The notes under the pieces were generated by a model. That model was not told where the DNA came from. It saw nothing but the letters and a program-made list of their open reading frames with translations, and ran no database searches. A program made the translations under genes and the position numbers. A stretch of 37,595 nt of DNA, taken from positions 1-37,595 of the forward strand of contig JAQWQC010000004.1 of the NCBI GenBank assembly GCA_029245025.1, in the 5' to 3' direction. The stretch is from Rhodospirillaceae bacterium (GTDB lineage: Bacteria > Pseudomonadota > Alphaproteobacteria > Rhodospirillales > Rhodospirillaceae). Shown here in pieces: positions 32,267 through 37,595 of the stretch; positions within the stretch are counted from its first letter, which is position 1; each line of letters begins with the position of its first letter.

Positions 32267-33453
32267 GCTATAGAATCAATAATACCGGCGATGCCCTGAC
32301 CGCCACCAATGCACATGGTGACAAGTCCATAGCGTCCACCTATGCGTTGCAGTTCGTAGATGGCCTTCACCGTAAGAATGGCGCCCGTTGCACCGACCGG
32401 GTGACCGAGCGCAATCGCGCCGCCGTTGGGGTTGGTTTTGTCGGCTGGAAAGTCGAGATCGGCAGCAACCGCGCAAGCTTGCGCCGCAAAGGCTTCGTTA
32501 GATTCGATAACGTCCATGTCGGCGATGGATAACCCAGTTTTTTTGAGCAGTTGTTGCACCGCCGGCACTGGACCAATTCCCATTTCCGAGGGTTCAACAG
32601 CAGCGTGAGCGTAATCAATCAGTCGAGCCAACGGTTTCAACCCTGCTTTGTCTGCCGCCGCGGCGTCCATCAAAACCAATGCTGCTGCTCCATCATTAAT
32701 TCCAGAGGCGTTGCCTGGGGTCACAGAGCCGTCTTTTTTAAATGCCGGGCGCAAACCACCCAGGTTCTCGATCGTTACGTCGCTACGAATGTGTTCGTCT
32801 TTATCAAACAATACGACGTTTCGACCCTTCTTAACCTCCAGAGGAAGAATTTGCTCGTCGAACCGTCCTTCTTCACGCGCGCGCAAGGCGCGTTTGTGAC
32901 TTTCGACTGCGAATTTATCTTGAGTGGTGCGGTCGATATTCCATTTAGCGGCAATGTTTTCAGCCGTAATACCCATGTGGCCGTGGCCGAAGGGATCATT
33001 CAGCGCGCCAAGTAGGGTATCGACCATCTTGGCATCACCCATCTTTTGGCCCCAACGCTGCGCAGGAACCAAATAGGGCGCTTGGCTCATGCATTCGGCG
33101 CCGCCGGCAACGGCTACGTCCACGTCCCCTAGTAGGATTTGTTGGGCAGCAGATACTATGGCTTGGAAGCCACTTCCACATAACCGGTTCACTGTAATTG
33201 CTGGTGTTTCTATGGGCAGACCGCCTTTAATGGCGGCCACGCGCGCCAAATAAGGATCGCGGGTGTTGGTTTGAACCACATTGCCCATCACAACAGAGCC
33301 AACGAGCTGTGGTGCGACATTGATGCGGGCGACCGCTTCTCTCACCACAGCTGCTGCTAATACCGTCGGCTCATGATTCTTCAAGCTGCCACCAAAGGTG
33401 CCGATGGCTGTCCGGACGCCTGAAACGAATACAACGCTGCGGTCAGTTGTCAT
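32263..33453 (-). CDS. acetyl-CoA acyltransferase (thiolase)
   Basis: A 396-residue thiolase. The nucleophile Cys92 lies in NRLCGSGFQA. The second His and Cys are in GGAIALGHPVGATGA and MCIGGGQGIA, and NEAFAAQ carries the conserved Asn/Glu. This is the full acetyl-CoA C-acetyl/acyltransferase set, as in AtoB/PhaA or FadA. The enzyme cleaves 3-ketoacyl-CoA or forms acetoacetyl-CoA. Direction and chain length are not readable, but the adjacent beta-oxidation operon favours degradation. It begins on an ATGA overlap with the upstream macrodomain gene and ends overlapping the opposite CpcT-like gene. Confidence 0.95.
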   Translation of the reverse strand: MTTDRSVVFVSGVRTAIGTFGGSLKNHEPTVLAAAVVREAVARINVAPQLVGSVVMGNVVQTNTRDPYLARVAAIKGGLPIETPAITVNRLCGSGFQAIVSAAQQILLGDVDVAVAGGAECMSQAPYLVPAQRWGQKMGDAKMVDTLLGALNDPFGHGHMGITAENIAAKWNIDRTTQDKFAVESHKRALRAREEGRFDEQILPLEVKKGRNVVLFDKDEHIRSDVTIENLGGLRPAFKKDGSVTPGNASGINDGAAALVLMDAAAADKAGLKPLARLIDYAHAAVEPSEMGIGPVPAVQQLLKKTGLSIADMDVIESNEAFAAQACAVAADLDFPADKTNPNGGAIALGHPVGATGAILTVKAIYELQRIGGRYGLVTMCIGGGQGIAGIIDSIA

Positions 33454-33965
33454 GGCTCTACCTTGGCTAGTGTAGAAGTGTCAATTTCTTCATAAACGGT
33501 GGCTGTGTGTTCATCAAAACAGACAAAAACTACCGTCAGATACTGTTTCTTCTGTGTGATAAGCGCCGTATCAAAAGCAATCTCCGTCGCCTCTTTAATC
33601 GGGTATCGATAAATCCCCGTGCCAATCGCCGGTATCGAGATGCTCTTGATCCCGTGTAGCTCGGTGAGAGCAAAGATGGATTGGTAACAACGGCGTAAAA
33701 GTTCTGCCTCACCTCTCGTGCCATCCCAATACCGGGGTGAGACCGCGTGTATTACATGCCTACATAGTAAATTATATGCGTCTGTGATCCGCGCCTCTCC
33801 GGTTGGGCAACCGCCAATCTCGAGGCATTCTCTTTGCAACTCAGGTCCAGCAATCCGGTGAATAGCACCGCTTACGCCGCTCCCAGCCATCAACTGCGTG
33901 TTCGCAGCATTTACAATCGCGTCGGTCGTCTGTGAAGTTATGTCACCGCGCACAATTTCGATCAT
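33450..33965 (-). CDS. macrodomain protein (YmdB/MacroD-type fold)
   Basis: A 171-residue single macrodomain, which binds ADP-ribose and, in YmdB/MacroD relatives, removes acetyl from O-acetyl-ADP-ribose or ADP-ribose from proteins. IEIVRGDITSQTTDAIVNAANTQL and GSGVSGAIHRIAGPELQREC match the ligand-binding front, and SISIPAIGTGIYRYP the phosphate loop with the conserved Tyr. The catalytic Asp of YmdB/MacroD (GVDGAIH) is Ser32 here (GVSGAIH), and GIYGYP is GIYRYP. It may be a binder or a hydrolase with a different mechanism, since some viral macrodomains are active without that Asp. It is translationally coupled to the thiolase by an ATGA overlap. Confidence 0.88.
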   Translation of the reverse strand: MIEIVRGDITSQTTDAIVNAANTQLMAGSGVSGAIHRIAGPELQRECLEIGGCPTGEARITDAYNLLCRHVIHAVSPRYWDGTRGEAELLRRCYQSIFALTELHGIKSISIPAIGTGIYRYPIKEATEIAFDTALITQKKQYLTVVFVCFDEHTATVYEEIDTSTLAKVEP

Positions 33966-34111
33966 TTTAGTGGGTCACCCTAACGATTGAACGAGTTTAG
34001 TACTAGAAAGTTACCGGTTCCGGCGAGTATCCTTTACAAGCAACAACCGGCGTCTTGGTGTGGTTACATAGCTCTCGCAAATCTCATGGAAATGAATTGA
34101 TAAGAACTGCA

Positions 34112-34138
34112 AGGGGTGAGTAATAAAACCTCACCCCT
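34112..34138. terminator. strong hairpin between the HA gene and the macrodomain gene
   Basis: AGGGGTGAG (34112-34120) pairs perfectly with CTCACCCCT (34130-34138), loop TAATAAAAC. The stem extends with TGC/GCA after one bulged A. It lies 22 bp after the HA-domain gene stop on the minus strand and probably ends that transcript. No long T-run is present, but the stem is strong. The rest of 33966-34160 shows no gene. Confidence 0.6.
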
Positions 34139-34160
34139 GCAATACGCAAAACTCAATCGT

Positions 34161-34901
34161 CTATAAGTCCTCTTGTTCTATATCCTCGTCTGGTGGCGCT
34201 AACCGTATGATCGTCTCACGGAGCTTTTGTTTCAGTCTCTCAACATTATCCGTCGTTACGTCGTAGTATTGGCAACTATAACCCGGGACCTCGTCTATCA
34301 GATCAGTGGGCTCAATATTACAGTAGCGGTCGCAATATTGGAGAAGCCTAAACTGCGACCAATTTTCCAGCTCCTCTTTATCAAAACTTGTTGCAGAAAG
34401 TCCGCACCAATCCCAAAGGTCAATCCATTCGCCGTCAACAGTTGTAAGCAGGTCATCCTGCCCGTCTAGCGTAAACACTAAACCGTCTTTGATGCGATCT
34501 GCGAGATCCTGCTCAGCCTCACTTTGCTCATTATACGACTTATCAGCCTTAGCTTCGTCCTTTAAGTCACTTGAATTGTATGGTGTATCTACAGATTCAT
34601 TTATCTCAAACCAGACAAAGCCGAGGTCCTCAAGCTTTTTGATCCACTCATCCGAAAGATTTCCGGCTTTATATTGTTTTCGTTGTGTGTTGCACCAGAT
34701 GCCGAGTGCGTGACCACTATCGGTTTTATAACTATCTGGAACTGAGCAATGGCCTTCGCGTGCCTTGTAAGTCCGGAGGCGCTCGTAGCTATCAATCCAC
34801 GCTACTCTATAAGGGCTCGGCTCAACACCAAAGAATATGGTGCCAGAACCAAAAAGCTTTCCCAATTCTTCTTGAGAAAGTTCTTTTTCTGAATGTGTCA
34901 T
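34161..34901 (-). CDS. helicase-associated (HA) domain protein
   Basis: A 246-residue protein with one clear HA repeat at about residues 30-95: PYRVAWIDSYERLRTYKAREG, HCSVPDSYKTD, GHALGIWCNTQRKQYKAG, then WIKKLEDLGFVW. HA domains are found after helicases or in tandem arrays and are presumed to contact nucleic acid; no helicase motif exists here. The C-terminal half (about 120-246) is acidic, contains WIDLWDW and LRETIIRLAPPDEDIEQEDL, and matches nothing I recognise. AGAGGAA precedes the ATG, and a TTGACT/TAATAT promoter is upstream. It shares a 33-bp segment with only two mismatches with the remnant at 5407-5439, pointing to a common mobile or duplicated source. Confidence 0.75.
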   Translation of the reverse strand: MTHSEKELSQEELGKLFGSGTIFFGVEPSPYRVAWIDSYERLRTYKAREGHCSVPDSYKTDSGHALGIWCNTQRKQYKAGNLSDEWIKKLEDLGFVWFEINESVDTPYNSSDLKDEAKADKSYNEQSEAEQDLADRIKDGLVFTLDGQDDLLTTVDGEWIDLWDWCGLSATSFDKEELENWSQFRLLQYCDRYCNIEPTDLIDEVPGYSCQYYDVTTDNVERLKQKLRETIIRLAPPDEDIEQEDL

Positions 34902-34973
34902 TATGATTTTTCCTCTTTAGTACTTTAGGCTCGATGCCAAGGTGTACAAGTTGGTTAATAAATACCTGTCTCA

Positions 34974-35001
34974 ATATTACGCCTTAATTTTATCAAGTCA
35001 A
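34974..35001 (-). promoter_or_regulatory. promoter of the HA-domain gene
   Basis: On the minus strand TTGACT (34996-35001) and TAATAT (34974-34979) are 16 bp apart in AT-rich DNA, about 70 bp before the ATG at 34901. A good ribosome-binding sequence AGAGGAA precedes that ATG. Confidence 0.5.
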
Positions 35002-35090
35002 CTGTAGTTCCTTACGGGCCATTATCAGAAAATCTGGAAGCCAACCGGCCAAGCCGTTACTGACTGGTCACGCAAAACCGAACTGCGGAT

Positions 35091-35214
35091 TGACCTGCTC
35101 CCCATAAATGGGTCCATTTTGAGTGAGAGTTTCCGGCTATGATTTTGCTTATCAGAAGGATTGAGCATGAGCCGGAAGAGATACACACCAGAACAGATTG
35201 TCAGGGGCAGGTCA
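35091..35214 (+). mobile_element. internally deleted IS3-family element (MITE-like, 124 bp)
   Basis: The left end TGACCTGCTCCCC (35091-35103) and right end GGGGCAGGTCA (35204-35214; its complement is TGACCTGCCCC) form imperfect terminal inverted repeats beginning TG and ending CA, as in IS3-family elements. Inside, the ATG at 35167 starts MSRKRYTPEQIV, the typical first residues of IS3-family OrfA, preceded by AGAAGGA. All of OrfB and most of OrfA are gone. No target duplication is visible (GAT versus GGG), so one end may have been resected. The element abuts selO. Confidence 0.7.
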
Positions 35215-35256
35215 GGGGCCTTTACAGGCATTTCTAGCCCTTTAGAGTTGCGCTCC

Positions 35257-36735
35257 ATGGATCACCCAGTATTCGCCTTCGACAACACCTATGCGCGATT
35301 GCCTGAACAGTTCTATGCGCGACTTCCACCGACAAGTGTCCAGTCACCCAAACTGATCAAAATGAATGAAGGCCTAGCAAAAGCATTAGAGCTGGATGCT
35401 GAGTTTCTTGCTACAGAGCAGGGCGTTGCCGTGCTTGCCGGTAATAATGTGCCTGCAGGAGCTGATCCACTCGCAATGGCCTATGCTGGCCATCAGTTTG
35501 GCGGGTGGGTTCCACAGCTAGGAGATGGCCGGGCGATTTTGTTGGGCGAGATCGTCGACAAGGATGGCAAGCGACGCGATGTCCAACTCAAAGGAGCAGG
35601 CCCAACTCCCTTTTCCCGCAGTGGCGATGGACGTTCCGCGCTCGGACCAGTGCTGCGGGAATACATCGTCAGTGAGGCTATGTACGTATTGGGGGTTCCA
35701 ACTACACGCGCTTTCGCCGCTGTAAGCACAGGGGAAAGAGTTATCCGTGAAACAGTTCTGCCAGGCGCAATTCTGACCCGCGTAGCCGCGAGTCATATTC
35801 GGGTTGGAACATTTCAATTCTTTGTAGCCCGCAACGAAATGGATTCTGTTCGTATCCTTGCCGATTACGTCATCGCTCGGCATTACCCTGAAGTCGCAGA
35901 TGATGACTGTCCTTATATGGCCCTGCTCGAGGCCATCGTATCTGCGCACGCTCAACTAGTTGCCAAGTGGCAACTTGTTGGCTTTATTCATGGCGTCATG
36001 AATACTGACAACACCACGGTTAGTGGTGAGACGATTGACTACGGCCCGTGTGCATTCATGGATACGTACCACCCCGATACAGTCTATAGCTCCATCGATC
36101 GCTACAGGCGCTATTCATATGCAAACCAGCCATCGATTGCCCAATGGAACCTGGTACAGCTCGCAAAGTGTCTAATCCATGTCGTTGAGGGAGATGCAGA
36201 CGTAGCGCTCTCACGCGCCCAAAAAGCCGTAGATTCCTTTCTAGCGCAATTTGAGGGCCATTATTCCGATGGCCTTGCGCGAAAGCTCGGTCTTGCAGAT
36301 CCTCGCCCTGACGACGCAAGGTTGGGAAAGGATTTGCTTGATTGCATGGCCGAAAATGATGCGGACTTTACGTTGACATTCCACGGACTTGCATCTGCAA
36401 GCATTGAAAATGGCGATACGAGCGATGTTAGCGCCCTGTTTGCGAACCCTGATGAGTTCGAGTCTTGGGCCGGCGAATGGCGAGCGCGGCTCAAGGAAGA
36501 AACTCCCGACACGCAGGAAATATTCCAACGCCTTAGAGCGGAGAACCCCGCGGTTATCCCTCGGAATCACCTTGTGGAGGAAGTTATTCGGGCTGCTGAG
36601 GGTCAAGGTGACTACGCCCCCTTTGAAAAACTACTTGCCGTTGTCACCTCACCATTCAAAACGCCAGAGGAGGGGCGCTACATGCGACCTCCGAGACCGG
36701 ATCAAATTGTCCGGCAGACTTTTTGCGGAACTTAA
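35257..36735 (+). CDS. selO: protein adenylyltransferase SelO (YdiU family)
   Basis: A pseudokinase-fold enzyme that transfers AMP from ATP to Ser/Thr/Tyr of target proteins, linked to redox stress. From the ATG at 35257 the protein is 492 residues, the family length, and starts FAFDNTYARLPEQFYARLPPT like other SelO proteins. AMAYAGHQFGGWVPQLGDGRAILLGEI, QLKGAGPTPFSRSGDGRSALGPVLREYIVSEAM, the active-site HGVMNTDNTT and TIDYGPCAFMDTY, and the terminal TFCGT with the regulatory Cys are all present. The frame stays open upstream to the IS3 remnant, whose OrfA start (35167, with a better ribosome-binding site) would give a 30-residue IS-derived N-terminal tail (MSRKRYTPEQIV then RGRSGAF). Confidence 0.95.
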   Translation: MDHPVFAFDNTYARLPEQFYARLPPTSVQSPKLIKMNEGLAKALELDAEFLATEQGVAVLAGNNVPAGADPLAMAYAGHQFGGWVPQLGDGRAILLGEIVDKDGKRRDVQLKGAGPTPFSRSGDGRSALGPVLREYIVSEAMYVLGVPTTRAFAAVSTGERVIRETVLPGAILTRVAASHIRVGTFQFFVARNEMDSVRILADYVIARHYPEVADDDCPYMALLEAIVSAHAQLVAKWQLVGFIHGVMNTDNTTVSGETIDYGPCAFMDTYHPDTVYSSIDRYRRYSYANQPSIAQWNLVQLAKCLIHVVEGDADVALSRAQKAVDSFLAQFEGHYSDGLARKLGLADPRPDDARLGKDLLDCMAENDADFTLTFHGLASASIENGDTSDVSALFANPDEFESWAGEWRARLKEETPDTQEIFQRLRAENPAVIPRNHLVEEVIRAAEGQGDYAPFEKLLAVVTSPFKTPEEGRYMRPPRPDQIVRQTFCGT

Positions 36736-36796
36736 GTTTTAGCTATTCCTTGACGTTGGAGTGATGGGAAAGCGCAGTTCATATATTGGTGATCAT

Positions 36797-37087
36797 ATGA
36801 AAAACGAGGTCTGTGAGATATGTTTCTATCAACAACCTAGTGGTGTTTATTCAAGTGGAATTGCACCAGTTTCGCTAAGCCTGTGTCGGACTTTCCGTGA
36901 CAAGGTAGCAGAAAAGATTGAATTAGTTCTTATGTGGATCACCTCTTAACAGAGGCCTTAAAACTCTGTCGGCCGTGTATCCCGAGTTAGTGACTTTCAA
37001 TAATGGCGAATATATCGGATTGAATGAGGTTCGCCAGATATATGCAGAAAGAGAGGCGGAGTTTAGGGACCTCGCCTTGCAATAATT
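36797..37087 (+). pseudogene. broken small protein gene (frameshifted)
   Basis: Two adjacent pieces in different frames look like one decayed protein. The first (36797-36949) reads MKNEVCEICFYQQPSGVYSSGIAPVSLSLC, a CxxC zinc-finger-like start. The second, open from 36927 and ending at TAA near 37085, reads YPELVTFNNGEYIGL then VRQIYAEREAEFRDLALQ and has no good start. I do not recognise the family. The two could instead be unrelated tiny reading frames. Confidence 0.35.
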
Positions 37088-37261
37088 CGGCAAGTTAATG
37101 GCCAGAAGCGTATCAACTTCTGGCCCAGTTATAAGGGGGCAGGCCAATACGGGGATTTCCAACAGGAGTTCAATTCCCAGATAATCCATACTAAACTTTC
37201 TCATACGGAAAGCCTGGCAGAGAATATTCGGTTTATTTTACGAGAGTTAGGTGAGAATTTC

Positions 37262-37595
37262 ATGCTTACCGTTCATCATTTAGCCGTTTCACAATCTGAA
37301 CGCATTGTTTGGTTGTGTGAGGAACTTGATCTTTCTTATGAGCTTGTCTGCTATGAGCGCGATGCTCAAACCAAGCTGGCTCCATTGGAATACAAGGCAC
37401 TTCACCCCTTAGGCACTGCCCCCGTTATTACAGATGGGGACACAGTGCTCGCTGAATCCGGTGCCGTGGTGGAATATATTCTGGCAAGGTATGGCAACGG
37501 TCGCTTAGCCCCAGCACCGTATGACTCGGAGTTCGCCGATTATTTATTCTGGTTTCATTTTTCTAACGGCTCAATCATGCCGACCAAGAGGTTGT
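37262..37595 (+). CDS. glutathione S-transferase family protein (N-terminal part, cut by window end)
   Basis: The first 111 residues of a glutathione transferase, start at the ATG at 37262 with AGGTGAG upstream. MLTVHHLAVSQSERIVWLCEELDLSYELVCYERD is the first thioredoxin-fold unit with the Ser-containing active-site turn. HPLGTAPVITDGDTVLAESGAVVEYILARYG contains the cis-Pro and the Glu-Ser pair that binds the glutathione gamma-glutamyl group. The start of the helical domain (ADYLFWFHFSNGSIMPT) follows, and the gene runs out of the window. The frame is open upstream to 37067, and about 65 codons of unexplained sequence precede the ATG. Confidence 0.9.
   Translation, partial: MLTVHHLAVSQSERIVWLCEELDLSYELVCYERDAQTKLAPLEYKALHPLGTAPVITDGDTVLAESGAVVEYILARYGNGRLAPAPYDSEFADYLFWFHFSNGSIMPTKRL

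Noticed and set aside
32551-33015. 154-codon plus-strand frame inside the thiolase gene
   Set aside because: Antisense shadow; no ribosome-binding site, no domain, and the opposite strand is an unmistakable thiolase.
35201-35220. Tandem TCAGGGGC repeat as a target site duplication of the IS3-like element
   Set aside because: The first copy overlaps the right terminal repeat, so it is internal to the element and not a flanking duplication; the left flank does not match.
1-37595. CRISPR arrays, toxin-antitoxin pairs or complete prophage
   Set aside because: No regularly spaced repeats, cas genes, phage structural genes or integrase were found. The YdaS-like domain is fused to a dikinase and has no toxin partner beside it.

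Overview
The window looks like chromosomal DNA of a free-living, heterotrophic alphaproteobacterium, plausibly Rhodospirillales-like or marine. This rests on gene content and order: an ispB-like prenyl synthase divergent from DUF2007 - trmN6 - S49 peptidase - small membrane protein - glyQ - glyS - ppdK, then ygfZ and a polysaccharide cluster. There is no rRNA, CRISPR array, complete prophage or intact insertion sequence. GC content looks moderate by eye. The species cannot be named from the sequence alone.

Layout. 1-5420: a tightly coupled ABC importer operon of the oligopeptide/nickel class (end of a binding protein, two permeases, one fused double ATPase), followed by a GMC flavoprotein oxidoreductase. 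5392-5930: a decayed helicase-associated (HA) repeat fragment, a hairpin/G-rich intergenic region, a terminator and tRNA-Pro(CGG). 6026-12422: housekeeping genes (ispB-like; DUF2007, trmN6-like, S49 peptidase, small Cys-rich membrane protein; glyQ and glyS). 12530-15510: pyruvate phosphate dikinase carrying an extra N-terminal Cro/YdaS-like helix-turn-helix, preceded by a cluster of CTTAC/GTAAG half-sites that looks like an operator. 15531-16439: ygfZ, convergent. 16578-21517: three glycosyltransferases and an asparagine synthase-like amidotransferase, probably for a surface glycan. 21556-22887: a dihydroorotase-family amidohydrolase. 22892-25732: a large secreted alpha/beta hydrolase divergent from a glutathione transferase.

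25910-33965 is largely fatty-acid or acyl-CoA catabolism: a fused enoyl-CoA hydratase/3-hydroxyacyl-CoA dehydrogenase, an SDR and an acyl-CoA dehydrogenase in one operon, and a thiolase on the opposite strand coupled to a macrodomain protein. Between them lies an unusual fusion of a CpcT/CpeT bilin-lyase-like domain with a biliverdin-reductase-B-like Rossmann domain behind a signal peptide. 34161-37595 is more accessory: an HA-domain protein, a 124-bp internally deleted IS3-type element abutting selO and reading in frame into it, broken small ORFs, and the start of a glutathione transferase.

The strongest candidates for something undescribed are the HTH-PPDK fusion with its operator-like upstream array and the secreted CpcT/BVR-B-like fusion. 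Others worth a look are an ABC ATPase with one degenerate composite ATP site, a macrodomain lacking the usual catalytic Asp, and the IS-derived in-frame leader of selO. All functions are inferred from sequence motifs; no database search could be run.
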